From assembly GCF_004217335.1 (NCBI RefSeq), contig NZ_SHMP01000001.1:1-54724 (forward strand): DNA of 54,724 nt, given 5' to 3'. Made by a program: the position numbers and the translations under genes. The notes under the pieces are model-generated. The model was not told the origin of the DNA and ran no database searches. It worked only from the letters and a program-made list of their open reading frames with translations. Within the stretch, counting starts at the first letter, position 1; the number at the start of each line of letters is the position of its first letter. This DNA is from Natrinema hispanicum (GTDB lineage Archaea > Halobacteriota > Halobacteria > Halobacteriales > Natrialbaceae). Below are positions 34,927 through 43,333 of this stretch, in pieces.

Positions 34927-36657
34927 TCAGTAATTTTCGGCCTGCATCGTGAACCGGAATGCAAACGGTTCGGTCGTCGCGTGAGTCCCTTCGCCTGTGT
35001 CGCGCGAGGAATACATCCGGAGGTAGACGCGCTCTCCGTCGAGTGACCGGTCTTGCAGGTAATTGTCCGGATCAAGATACTGTTTGTCTTCGACCATCTC
35101 GCCTGCAACACCCTCGAGCGTCTGGTCGTATTCGATGGTTTCTGGGTCATACTGGAGCGCGTAGTTCTGCTGCCCCGGTCGGGAGATGACCAGTTGTTCG
35201 GGACCGTCTGCGCTCTCGACACGCAGCCGTTCGATGTCGCTACGGTCGAAGCGCGACTCCGACGATACCGTACTCCAGCCCGACCCATCGTCGACGCTGA
35301 CAGTTGCGGCGTCATATGCCGGTTCGACGGCGAAGTGGAACGTGTACTTCGGATACCCGTTAGTCGTCCGGAAGCCGGTCGTGGGGTGGCGCGAGGTGAC
35401 ATCGACAGTCCCGTCCTCGTGGAAGTTCCAGTCGATCAAGTAGCGATACGGTGCCCAGTTCTGTCCAAATCGCCACTCCCAGTGATCGACTGAACCGGTG
35501 TGGTAGGAGCCGCGGATCCGGAAGCCGTCGCTCAGGTCGTGCTTCTCGATGACGCCAGGCCCCGTGAACCCGAGCGTGTCCCAGAAGTGCCAGTTGCGGC
35601 GCCCAGAAGGAGCGCCCGGCCCCGCCATACCGAATGGCTCGTAGTCGCTCAACATCCAGGGGACTTTGGACTCGTCGCCGAACACTGGCTTCCCGTTGTA
35701 ACTCGCCTCAACGCGGTAGGCGTCGTGGAGGGTATTCTCCCAGGAAATCTTCCAGTTGTTCTGCTCGATGGTTTGTGATGGACGGCGAATCTCCCAGTCA
35801 GTATCGTCCATCTCACCCGGAACCTCGATCGCTCCTTCTTGATAGTCTCCGGGGGCATTACCGTCGACTTCGGAGACGATTCCTGAGAGCGGGTCCGGTG
35901 ACTCCTGTGCCGGCTGATATAGGTCGAGAACCTCGTTTTCTGTTGCGACGTCGTTGAGCGTCGTGGTCGTCACGGCAGCGCCAATGGCTCGCCTGTCATC
36001 TCCCTTGTCATTCCAGTTGAAGACGACTGGTGTGACCACGCCAATGGGATATTCTTCAGAGTAGGCCGTGATGATCGAGTAGTCCGCCGCAAGGACGTAC
36101 CAGTCTTTCCCCTCCAGTACACTCGAGATTGTGTCGTTCTCGAGTGCTACATTTACCGTGTTAGTATTGAGTTCCTCGTTCGATCTCTCGATGACGTGTG
36201 CCTCTCGCGTTTGGATGTCGAGTTGCACCAACTGATCGTTCTCGCGATCAACTAGTCCGCGGATCTGCTTGATGTCGCTGAACTCGATTTCCTGTGTCTC
36301 GTCATCGTAGCTCCCCGAGACCGTCATCTCGTGGGGCGCCAGTATTTCGACGAAATCGTACTCGCTGAAGATGCGGTGGTACGCCGTTGAGGAGACAGCA
36401 TCGGACACTAATTGTCCAGCCCCCTCGACTGCGAGGACCTGCTCGATTGCAGCCAGTTTTCGCTCCTCAACGAGTGCGTCGAAGTCGTCTGCCTCTCGAG
36501 GGGCCAAGTACGTCAGATCATCGGCCGACAGCAGGTCGGCGCCACTTGACTGGCCGCTACAGCCTGCTACTCCGATGGCCGCACCAACGCCGAGTGTCTG
36601 CAGTAACGCCTGACGTTGGGACGACACCGAAGGAATACGTTCGTTATTACCAGTCAT
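34927..36657 (-). CDS. Copper amine oxidase-like lipoprotein with altered active-site motifs
   Basis: The 576-residue protein starts MTGNNERIPSVSSQRQALLQ and carries a lipobox (IGVAGC). The second half resembles the copper amine oxidase catalytic domain: SDYEPFGMAG resembles the FDAGEYGxG base motif, and WRFGQNWAPYRYLIDWNFHE aligns with the RFxxTxxNYDYxxDWxFHE block that holds the TPQ precursor tyrosine. Here the N-Y-D is P-Y-R, so the TPQ consensus is lost while the Tyr remains. The H-x-H copper ligands are not evident either. It may be inactive or differently active. The N-terminal signal lacks a clear RR pair. A strong TATA box lies upstream. Confidence 0.55.
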   Translation of the reverse strand: MTGNNERIPSVSSQRQALLQTLGVGAAIGVAGCSGQSSGADLLSADDLTYLAPREADDFDALVEERKLAAIEQVLAVEGAGQLVSDAVSSTAYHRIFSEYDFVEILAPHEMTVSGSYDDETQEIEFSDIKQIRGLVDRENDQLVQLDIQTREAHVIERSNEELNTNTVNVALENDTISSVLEGKDWYVLAADYSIITAYSEEYPIGVVTPVVFNWNDKGDDRRAIGAAVTTTTLNDVATENEVLDLYQPAQESPDPLSGIVSEVDGNAPGDYQEGAIEVPGEMDDTDWEIRRPSQTIEQNNWKISWENTLHDAYRVEASYNGKPVFGDESKVPWMLSDYEPFGMAGPGAPSGRRNWHFWDTLGFTGPGVIEKHDLSDGFRIRGSYHTGSVDHWEWRFGQNWAPYRYLIDWNFHEDGTVDVTSRHPTTGFRTTNGYPKYTFHFAVEPAYDAATVSVDDGSGWSTVSSESRFDRSDIERLRVESADGPEQLVISRPGQQNYALQYDPETIEYDQTLEGVAGEMVEDKQYLDPDNYLQDRSLDGERVYLRMYSSRDTGEGTHATTEPFAFRFTMQAENY

Positions 36658-36687
36658 TGTGATGCGATAACGATCGCCAATACAGTC

Positions 36688-36700
36688 ATATATAAATTTC
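36688..36700 (-). promoter_or_regulatory. TATA box of the CuAO-like gene
   Basis: The minus strand reads AAATTTATATATG here, some 31 bases upstream of the ATG at 36657. It supports the 36657 start rather than the longer open frame from 36726. Confidence 0.55.
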
Positions 36701-36805
36701 GATGGTCCAGACTGATTGGAGATCAAATAGAAAACGGCCGAGAATCTGCAAGGAGGGTCTGGTCTCTGAGGAATTCGTATGGTCCAGCCAATCGTCGACC
36801 CAGAG

Positions 36806-36860
36806 GGTGAAGTACCTCGGGGACAAGCCCCGAGGCACTCGCCCTACTCAGCCTGTAGAA
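36806..36860. mobile_element. Solo TnpB-type right end with intact hairpin
   Basis: The hairpin CCTCGGGGACAAGCCCCGAGG is intact and followed by CACTCGCCCTACTCAGCCTG TAGAA. The same 55-base unit, with few changes, lies at 46546-46600. No tnpB is present. It borders the 3' end of family copy 3 by about 10 bases. Confidence 0.6.
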
Positions 36861-36870
36861 CCCGCAGTCG

Positions 36871-37143
36871 CTAACACTGTTCTTCTGGCGACGTGACCCG
36901 AAGTTCGTTCTCGACTTCGTAGAAGTAGCCTCGCTCGAGGAGTCGCGTAAGTGCATACTCGACGTCCCGTTGGTCGAGTGCTAACTCTGCATCGGCGACT
37001 AGGATGTCGGTGGCGTCGTCGTAGTCAATTAGCGGAACACTGTCTTCGCCAACATCTGGCCGACATGCCTGCGTACACAGCCGGTCGTAGCACTCGAGAA
37101 TCCACTCCGGAAGTGGTGGCCGTGGATCTGTGACGCGAGCCAT
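36871..37143 (-). CDS. Repeated 90-residue acidic protein, copy 3
   Basis: This copy has MARVTDPRPPLPEWILECYD at the start and ELRVTSPEEQC at the end. It differs from copy 1 mainly by VGEDSVPLI and QRDVEYALTRLLE. The upstream sequence has the conserved CCGCTTAACAGTATCCGTCG block and, further up, the intact 59-residue partner ORF on the same strand. This is the most complete form of the module in the window. Confidence 0.77.
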   Translation of the reverse strand: MARVTDPRPPLPEWILECYDRLCTQACRPDVGEDSVPLIDYDDATDILVADAELALDQRDVEYALTRLLERGYFYEVENELRVTSPEEQC

Positions 37144-37236
37144 TGCAGTTCTGTCTGGTGGTTTCGACAGTTATCCGCTTAACAGTATCCGTCGTATACG
37201 GGTTTTGCTCGTAAGTAAGTGAGATTTTATCCAGAA

Positions 37237-37416
37237 CTATTCAACCACGAGTGCGTCGACGGCCTCGGTAGGTGCGACGTCGTGCTCAAGGAGGCGATCG
37301 GCGGCGAGTGGCCACGCGTGTTCGGCGAGTTCGGGGGCAGCAGCTTCGTAGTGGACTGAAAACTCAGTCAGTGCAACGGCAATCAGGAGGTCCTCGCGAC
37401 GATCAGTGAGTGACAT
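37237..37416 (-). CDS. 59-residue acidic partner of the repeated family
   Basis: The ORF starts MSLTDRREDLLIAVALTEFS and ends with AADRLLEHDVAPTEAVDALV. It is helical and acidic. A GTG eight codons upstream (37440) is an alternative start. It lies 93 bases upstream of copy 3 on the same strand, so the two may be co-transcribed. Broken relatives at 24137-24250 (upstream of copy 2) and 30319-30384 show this gene decays separately from the 90-residue gene. Function unknown. Confidence 0.6.
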   Translation of the reverse strand: MSLTDRREDLLIAVALTEFSVHYEAAAPELAEHAWPLAADRLLEHDVAPTEAVDALVVE

Positions 37417-37603
37417 CGCCGGCGTTGGCTGCGACTTCACGTATAAACGTTAGTAGAAAGAGAGGGCTCCGAGCGGCGTTGGAACTCCCACCCTGCAGTG
37501 CGTCAATCGAATGAATGGGGTCCACGGTCAAAAAATAACGACTATCAATAGTGGCTCCTATATAAACGATAAATTTTTATTTCCGACACAAGCAGTGAGT
37601 CAT

Positions 37604-37852
37604 ATGCAATCCCTTCTATCAGATCTCCTCAAAACGATCTTTGTTGATCCATTAATTGAATACTTTTATCATGATCTGACGCTCAAACGAATCGTCACAC
37701 GCCTCATCTCTGGTGTTGCACTCCTCGTTGGGGGCTACCTTGCTTTGCTCGAATCGCCACCACTTTCTTACGCTGGATGGATCCTCGTTATTCCAGCTTC
37801 GCTCTTCGTCGTCTATGATACACTCACTGTCAATAGGCATACACGGAGCTAG
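37604..37852 (+). CDS. Small two-helix membrane protein (82 aa)
   Basis: The protein starts MQSLLSDLLKTIFVDPLIEY and has two transmembrane helices (IVTRLISGVALLVGGYLALL and YAGWILVIPASLFVVYDTLT). The ATG at 37604 lies about 25 bases after AATTTTTATTT, a TATA-like box, so the longer frame from 37511 is unlikely. No family is recognised. Confidence 0.55.
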   Translation: MQSLLSDLLKTIFVDPLIEYFYHDLTLKRIVTRLISGVALLVGGYLALLESPPLSYAGWILVIPASLFVVYDTLTVNRHTRS

Positions 37853-37900
37853 ATCGAATCTATCGGAACCTTCGCTTGCTCGATTCCGCGGTGATAACCA

Positions 37901-38197
37901 CTACCGGGCCACCGAAGTAATGGCAGGTCGCTCGAGCGGATCATCTTGGCTTGGAGCTTTCTGATGGGCGTGTCCGAACGGCGTCTGATCTCTATTCGAT
38001 TCGTGGATGAAGCTGTGAGTGCCCTCGTTCACGGGGGTGTAGGAGTCGTTGGACCAGCAGGACTCAGAGGTATGGTTGGCGCAGTGAAGGAATTGCCGGG
38101 CTGTTTCGTGGAGGTCGTCGCGTCGCTCGTCTGGGATGACGAGTTTGACGGGTGCGGTATGTCGGACCTCCATGTAGAGTGGACGGTTCTTACCCAT
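37901..38197 (-). pseudogene. N-terminal remnant of a TnpB gene
   Basis: From the ATG at 38173 the frame reads MEVRHTAPVKLVIPDERRDD, then ETARQFLHCANHTSESCWSN, which aligns with the start of the intact TnpB (RTVPIKLDVPEERRGDLHRT, then CANRTSEWAW). After about 45 residues the match is lost, and the RuvC and zinc-ribbon regions are absent. It is a deleted copy of an IS1341-type element of a family related to the one at 16820. Confidence 0.7.
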
Positions 38198-38229
38198 TCG
38201 GGAGACAGTCGGTCGCAGTATGCCGGTTG

Positions 38230-38305
38230 TGTCGCACCATGTCGATTTCCTCCCCGACCTACTCGCTCACTTCGTTCGCTCCTTGGGGACGGGGGCACCA
38301 CATTG
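38230..38305. mobile_element. Left end of the truncated TnpB element
   Basis: The stretch CGATTTCCTCCCCGACCTAC, then CGTTCGCTCC and TTGGGGACGGGGGCAC, forms an imperfect hairpin. It corresponds in position to the left end at 18180-18232, beside the TnpB N-terminus. Confidence 0.5.
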
Positions 38306-38331
38306 AGTTACGCTGAAGAATAGGCGCGAAA

Positions 38332-38766
38332 TTAGGTCTGGCTCTGATAGAGAAGAACTAGGATGGCAAGTCCGATGAAGAAGTCGGGGATAAACACGAA
38401 CGCACCGATATTTGGGCGGGGTCGGAAGCCGAGGATGTTGTGTACTAACGGATTTGATGTAAACGCGTATAGGAGCAGCGCAAGGCTCAGCACAAGCAGG
38501 CTTGCTGTGTATTTGTTCGGAAGATCGCGATAGAGCTGCACGTAGATGACTGCGAGTGCCACCAGTAACACGAGATTCAGGGTCGTAAAGAAGACCTCCA
38601 TCCGAATGAGCAGTTCAACCTGTGAGGAAAGCGATCTTGAAGCCGGTCCATGAGAGGGAATCGACGTGGACAGTGTAACCACGAGCGCAATCCCACCCGC
38701 AATGGCGGCACTCACTACCGTCGTTCCAAGGGGACTCTCAATCCAGTTACGAATCATCTTCATCAA
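38332..38766 (-). CDS. Membrane protein (DUF7521-like) paired with an ArsR-type regulator
   Basis: The 144-residue protein has four transmembrane helices, including TVVSAAIAGGIALVVTLSTS and NLVLLVALAVIYVQLYRDLP. Its start overlaps the end of the regulator gene by 20 bases, an operon arrangement seen repeatedly for small haloarchaeal winged-helix/membrane protein pairs. The DUF label is from memory and not certain. Function unknown, possibly a membrane sensor for the regulator. Confidence 0.62.
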   Translation of the reverse strand: MMKMIRNWIESPLGTTVVSAAIAGGIALVVTLSTSIPSHGPASRSLSSQVELLIRMEVFFTTLNLVLLVALAVIYVQLYRDLPNKYTASLLVLSLALLLYAFTSNPLVHNILGFRPRPNIGAFVFIPDFFIGLAILVLLYQSQT

Positions 38767-39040
38767 CTCCGGCCTGTTCCGCCACGTCTTCCAAGATGTC
38801 GAGGTTGTTCATCATTCTGTCTGAGAGAAAGTACATCTGCCCATAATTATCTCCTTCTGTAGTCACGATATTATTCTCTGCGAGGATTTCGAGATGGTGC
38901 TGCACGGTTTTGTAATTTAAATCCAGGTCATTCGACAATTGGTTGGTGTTTCGTGGCTGGTCGTTGAGCGCGCGGAGGATCCGGAGACGGTTCCGGCCAC
39001 CACGAGACCCACCAATAAGCCACCAGAGCAACTGCCGCAT
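38747..39040 (-). CDS. ArsR-type winged-helix regulator (97 aa)
   Basis: The protein reads MRQLLWWLIGGSRGGRNRLR, then a helix-turn-helix in NTNQLSNDLDLNYKTVQHHL and a wing with NNIVTTEGDNYGQMYFLS. This is a typical compact haloarchaeal ArsR-like regulator. It overlaps the membrane protein gene and heads the two-gene operon. No metal-binding cysteines. Confidence 0.78.
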   Translation of the reverse strand: MRQLLWWLIGGSRGGRNRLRILRALNDQPRNTNQLSNDLDLNYKTVQHHLEILAENNIVTTEGDNYGQMYFLSDRMMNNLDILEDVAEQAGVDEDDS

Positions 39041-39107
39041 CTATCGAGTATTCATTTGTTCGATCCAAATACATTCTGTCTCAGTCCGAGCGATGCTACT
39101 TTCCGAA

Positions 39108-40271
39108 TTACTCTCCAATCCAGGTGATAATTCGATCAGCAATTTCGCCGTTATTATCGTCCTGCATCATGAGATGTGTATTTCCGGATATCCCTTCGTC
39201 CGGAAGGCTAAGCAGCGTCGATACAGAATTTTCCTCTCCTGCGAGATCTGCAGTTGTCTGGGTTGCTTCTTTGCGACTAGTCTGTCCACGCTCGTCGACA
39301 TAATCGCCATAAACACCCATAAACGGTGCATCACCACCCATCTCCGCCACAGTTTGCGGGTCAGTCGGCGCGCCAACCGGCTCAACTGCAACGATCCGTT
39401 CAACGAGGTTAGGCACAGTCTGTGCGACTGCGAATCCGGATCCACCACCTGCTGAATGGACGAGCAACACTGCCGGACCAACACGATTGAGAAGCGCCTC
39501 TAGGGCGGCAGTTTCCTGAGGTGATGCGAACCGACTCCCACCGCCACCTCCGGTAGTCGACCCAGTCTGAGTTCCACCTGTTGTCTCAGTGGAATCCGCA
39601 GGTGTGGAATTCTGGTCGCCGCCACGTCCGCCCGTCTGGCCTCCACCTTGCCTACCGCCACCTCCGCCACCGGTGCTGGCATATGCGGGGAATGACGCAA
39701 CGAGTTGGTCTACCGATTCGACCGGGTATCGAACGTCCTCGTACGGATCGCCGACCTCAGGTCCGAACCCCCACGTCGGCCATGCTCGGTCGATAGACCA
39801 TCGAGAGAGTGACGCAGAGTCAGAGTTCTGGAGGGCAGCAGTATCTAACCCGCCTGAATCAACGTTTCGAGGAGGATTGAATACATACACTGGATGGCCA
39901 GCTTCAGCGAAGTACTCCATCCAACCACGTCGCCCGTCAGGTGTGGTCCGGTAAATGTACGGTGACAACCCGAGGCCGGGCACCATCACGACGGGTGACT
40001 TGTCGGTAGCCATAGCGGGCTGGGTGTATACGACTTCAGCACGTCCATCGATAACCGTACTACTGGTTGTATCCGCGTTGCCGACGTAGAAATTTCCGAA
40101 CGTCGGAGAATTATCTTTCTGTTGTCCGGATTGCGGGGAGTTCTCAGTAGTTGTCTGTGTATCTGTGTTTGATTCGCCATTGTCAGCTATACTGTTACAC
40201 CCTGCGATAGTCGCAGCAAATGTGACTCCGGTTGTACGAAGGAACGCTTTCCGAGAGATACCTGATGACAT
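39108..40271 (-). CDS. Alpha/beta-hydrolase lipoprotein (esterase-like)
   Basis: The 387-residue protein has a lipoprotein signal (SRKAFLRTTGVTFAATIAGC) with RK instead of RR, which still suits Tat-type export in haloarchaea, but is not certain. The fold is alpha/beta hydrolase: VVMVPGLGLSPYIYR near residue 93, nucleophile Ser in LLVHSAGGGSG at about 269, and a C-terminal His in GNTHLMMQ. A glycine/threonine-rich low-complexity insert (about 199-245, GGGGGGRQGGGQTGGRGGDQ) splits the domain. Similar secreted esterases are of unknown substrate. Confidence 0.72.
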   Translation of the reverse strand: MSSGISRKAFLRTTGVTFAATIAGCNSIADNGESNTDTQTTTENSPQSGQQKDNSPTFGNFYVGNADTTSSTVIDGRAEVVYTQPAMATDKSPVVMVPGLGLSPYIYRTTPDGRRGWMEYFAEAGHPVYVFNPPRNVDSGGLDTAALQNSDSASLSRWSIDRAWPTWGFGPEVGDPYEDVRYPVESVDQLVASFPAYASTGGGGGGRQGGGQTGGRGGDQNSTPADSTETTGGTQTGSTTGGGGGSRFASPQETAALEALLNRVGPAVLLVHSAGGGSGFAVAQTVPNLVERIVAVEPVGAPTDPQTVAEMGGDAPFMGVYGDYVDERGQTSRKEATQTTADLAGEENSVSTLLSLPDEGISGNTHLMMQDDNNGEIADRIITWIGE

Positions 40272-40700
40272 ACAAATCGTACTGGCCAGTGAACTGACTT
40301 AGTCGATTGCCGAGATTGGCCACAGGTTAGGCACAAATTCACCCCAGTTCACGCAGAACTCCCATATGGTTGGTGGTGGCAATAATTTGGAATCAAGCAC
40401 TGTGTCGCTCAGACCGTATGCATTGAGACGGTCAGGCTCAACTACTGGGCTCGGCGTTACGGCCCAGTTCGCCATCCTGCGCTTCTCACGGACGTAGAAT
40501 GGATCTTGAGCCGATAGGACTCCGGTGACAGCTGACGTCTTCAGGGACACCCACAGGGAAGTCCTTGGAGTAAGACCGGCAACGACCGATCAAATGACGT
40601 ACTACAGACTAACAGTACACTGCATACAACCGCTCTTGTGCTGGATATTAGGTGGGCGGATAGAGTAAGACCCTTCCCAGGGGGTGTGGGTAGTCGGGAG
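40272..40700. other. Intergenic stretch without a clear gene
   Basis: A minus-strand frame of 83 codons (40299-40550) ends with WEFCVNWGEFVPNLWPISAI but has no recognised domain or ribosome-binding site, and its composition is not acidic. I see no other gene. A fragment of a decayed gene is possible. Confidence 0.4.
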
Positions 40701-40732
40701 ACATCTTCACCTGTCGACGTCAGGTGTCTCCG
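40701..40732. repeat. Hairpin GACATC..CACCTG/CAGGTG..TCTCC at an ORF 3' end
   Basis: ACATCTTCACCTGTCGACGT is followed by CAGGTGTCTCC. The layout (GACATC, stem, short loop, stem, TCYC) resembles the hairpins at 9607 and 52228. It overlaps the stop of the 40720 coding fragment. It may be an IS-type end or a terminator. Confidence 0.3.
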
Positions 40733-41370
40733 GAGCCGGCCATTTCACCGGGGATGTCGACGTCGTCCATCAACAAGACGCGTCGTTCCGTGTACTCGAG
40801 GCCGTTCTTGCGCTGTGTCCGCTTTTTGACTGCCAGCCTGCTCTTTGAGAGATCGAGTAACGCATCGATCGTTCGCGAGACCAATTTTTTCGCGTAGTCG
40901 TCACTGATGCCCTTCTCCTGTCGTCGAATCCAGTGTTTCATGTCGCCAGCGGTGACGTACTCTCGAACGCTCGTGCTCCCTTTCCGCCAGGGATTGTCTC
41001 CAACTGCCGGATCGGTACGTGCCTTCCAGAGCTTTGCAGCGAGCCGTGACGGAAGCGACGATGTCGTTGCCCGGAGCATATCCTCGTCCATCTTCGCGAG
41101 CTGCTGGAGTGGAAGCAGATCCCCATACGAGAGGGAGACATTGCCACCACGCTCGAGTGGGTCGTCACTCTCGGGGAGGGGGAAATAGCTCTCACCATCG
41201 TCTTTGCGGATGCGCTCGAGGCGGCCATCCACAACGTCGATCTCCCCATTATCGATGTGTTCCTCCAGGAGGTGTGCACCTTTCTCGAGTTCTCGTGCTT
41301 GGAGTTCACCGACGCGGTCTTTGTTGGCGTTGAGTTTCTTCTCGTGGGCGTCCAGTCGTGCTTCGATGGG
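40720..41370 (-). pseudogene. Coiled-coil plasmid-type protein, joined out of frame to family copy 4
   Basis: The open frame (170 residues from a GTG at 41232, or extending further up without a start codon to about 41370) reads APIEARLDAHEKKLNANKDR, VGELQARELEKGAHLLEEHI, then SYFPLPESDDPLERGGNVSL. The first part is a coiled coil. It directly continues the coiled coil of copy 4 but in another frame. It looks like the 3' part of an originally longer gene, now separated by a frameshift. No start codon with a good ribosome-binding site is visible. Confidence 0.5.
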
Positions 41371-41372
41371 TG

Positions 41373-41678
41373 CTATGATTCTTCCAAGTCCTCGAGCCGT
41401 TCTTCGAGATCCTTGTTTTCGGTGTGGGTCTCCTCGAGTTCGGCCTCGACTTCGTAGAAGTTGCCCCGTTCGAGAAGCCGAGTAAGTGCATACTCGACGT
41501 CCCGTTGGTCGAGTGCTAACTCTGCATCGGCGATCAGCATATCGGTGGCGTCGTCGTAGTCGATCAATGGCACACTGTCCTCTTCATCGTCTGGCCGACA
41601 TGCCTGCGTACACAGCCGGTCGTAGCACTCGAGAATCCACTCCGGAAGTGGTGGCCGTGGATCTGTGACGCGAGCCAT
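41373..41678 (-). CDS. Repeated 90-residue family, copy 4, chimeric C-terminus
   Basis: The first 78 residues match the other copies (MARVTDPRPPLPEWILECYD to RLLERGNFYEVE). After FYEVE the C-terminus is replaced by AELEETHTENKDLEERLEDL, a coiled coil. The downstream frame (40720-41370) carries on as coiled coil one frame over. This points to recombination that joined the family gene to an unrelated coiled-coil gene. The upstream block is the same as in copy 1 (CTCTCGCAGGTACAG). The protein is 101 residues long. Confidence 0.7.
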   Translation of the reverse strand: MARVTDPRPPLPEWILECYDRLCTQACRPDDEEDSVPLIDYDDATDMLIADAELALDQRDVEYALTRLLERGNFYEVEAELEETHTENKDLEERLEDLEES

Positions 41679-41935
41679 TGCAGTTCTGTATGGTGGTTTC
41701 GACAGTCATCCGCTTAACAGTACCCGTCAAATCTGTTTCTCTCGCAGGTACAGACTGATCCCTTGTCAGATTGGAGTGACCGCTCGAGAATCTCATGCGG
41801 TTTCTCATCAACCGGTTTTCGTTCGAGATACAATCCACCACAACCTGTGAAGCGGCTACAGGTGTCCTCGTTCATTGGGTCAATGAGCGATGTGATGCGA
41901 TTTTCTATCGCCCATAGGGGTGGAGGCGATTCTAA

Positions 41936-42238
41936 ATGGAAGATTCAATTCAAGTGATAAGAGAAGGCGGAACCACGAAAGAAATTGTAGGCGTTGATCG
42001 AGATGACTGGGATGGACTCAGTGATCCCTGCCCAGTCTGTGGGAGTTGTGAATTTGATCATTTTGCTACTACTGGAGGGCATTTTGGCCGACGAGGTACC
42101 GCAGTTATCGAGCGAACCGATTACTGGGATGCCAAGCATCAGCTATTCACACGATGTCGTAGTTGCGATGAAGTGTTGTACAAACACCCTGCCTTTGACC
42201 TCCTCTTTGAATACAGTGGCAATTGCCCTGATGAATAA
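41936..42238 (+). CDS. Zinc-ribbon-type small protein (100 aa)
   Basis: The protein has two cysteine pairs, CPVCG near residue 32 and CRSC near residue 74, spaced like a split zinc ribbon. The sequence between them has GGHFGRRGTAVIERTDYWD. A GGAGG ribosome-binding site lies 8 bases before the ATG. It may bind zinc; partner or nucleic acid is not evident. No named family is recognised. Confidence 0.65.
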   Translation: MEDSIQVIREGGTTKEIVGVDRDDWDGLSDPCPVCGSCEFDHFATTGGHFGRRGTAVIERTDYWDAKHQLFTRCRSCDEVLYKHPAFDLLFEYSGNCPDE

Positions 42239-42424
42239 CGGCGATCGAGTCCGAACACCGCTGCAGACAGACCGGTTCATAGCTTCTCAACGCTGATCAT
42301 CAACTCGATTTCGCAGAGTTCACTCTCAGAGGGTGCTAGTCAACAAAGCAGAATATCCCCGTCGTAGAGCGTCTTTTTTTGCGCCAGCGATGGGTGCAGG
42401 CGCAGTTCAGAACGCAACGCGCCT

Positions 42425-43225
42425 GTGAATGCTACGATGAAAGACCCAGAGACAGCTACGATCTTTGCAGGCCTTGATGGACGTACCGACGCAAAACTTC
42501 CTGAGTGGTATGCCGACCGACACGGCGTTACCGACCCACTCAGCTTCAGTGAAGCCGTTCGAGATCTGCCACAGGCAATCGATACGGCAGTCGCATACCG
42601 GAATCCCTACACTGACGAGTGGGTCGAGACAGAGCGGTTTAATGCAATCGTCGAGCCATCGCGGTTACAAGCAGAAGAGGGTGATGCGGAGGAAGAGGCG
42701 TTATTCCATATTCCCACGGACAGCTACGCGATCATCAACCCGGTCGATGTCTACGGCCCGTTGGAGGAAGTCCTCCGCGAGGAGACCGTCGACGGGACGC
42801 CGCTGGGCGACGTGATGTTCGGCGAGATCCGACGCTACCGGAGTGGTGGCGAGGTCCACATGGACATTATGTTCGATGGCCTCGAGGTCCGGTTGCCCGG
42901 GCGGGTGGATCCGATCACGATGGGCGTGACCTCCGGCTACGACTTCTTCGGCGAACACGCCGTCTACGTCGAGGGATTCGCCCAGGATGGCTACTGCTCG
43001 AATTCGATGCGGTCGCTCACCGACAAAGAGGTCATCAAGCACGTCGGTGACGATCCGGAGCTCGTGGACAGTCGTACTGTGACGGTTCCTGCCGGTGGAA
43101 CGAAACAATTCGAGCTCGTGTTCGAGACATATCCTGTGGCTCAGGACGATTCGTTCCCGGTGCGCGTCGAAACCGGAGATAGTACCGATCAGCGTACCGT
43201 CCTCGCGTACGGAACGGAGATGTAG
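42425..43225 (+). CDS. Plasmid-type protein fused to the tail of a CARDB-like surface protein
   Basis: Residues 1-208 match a common haloarchaeal plasmid protein (DUF932/945-like), seen in AIDTAVAYRNPYTDEWVETE, FHIPTDSYAIINPVDVYGPL and DGYCSNSMRSLTDKEVIKHV. From about residue 210 (43050) the sequence becomes ELVDSRTVTVPAGGTKQFEL and ends QRTVLAYGTEM, a beta-rich CARDB-like C-terminus of exported proteins. The plasmid protein normally continues well beyond this point. The two halves do not belong together, so the ORF is most likely a chimera made by deletion or recombination. Confidence 0.65.
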   Translation: MNATMKDPETATIFAGLDGRTDAKLPEWYADRHGVTDPLSFSEAVRDLPQAIDTAVAYRNPYTDEWVETERFNAIVEPSRLQAEEGDAEEEALFHIPTDSYAIINPVDVYGPLEEVLREETVDGTPLGDVMFGEIRRYRSGGEVHMDIMFDGLEVRLPGRVDPITMGVTSGYDFFGEHAVYVEGFAQDGYCSNSMRSLTDKEVIKHVGDDPELVDSRTVTVPAGGTKQFELVFETYPVAQDDSFPVRVETGDSTDQRTVLAYGTEM

Positions 43226-43333
43226 CCATTCATACTGGCTGTCCTGTTGAAGCAGGTGTGAAGCAAAGACAGGGTTAATTGACTGCGACACGAGAGTCGA
43301 TGTACGCTGCCGTATCCTCACCACATCTCGATC

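Noticed and set aside
40299..40550. 83-codon frame upstream of the esterase-like lipoprotein
   Set aside because: No acidic bias, no domain and no ribosome-binding site; possibly a fragment, but not supportable as a gene.
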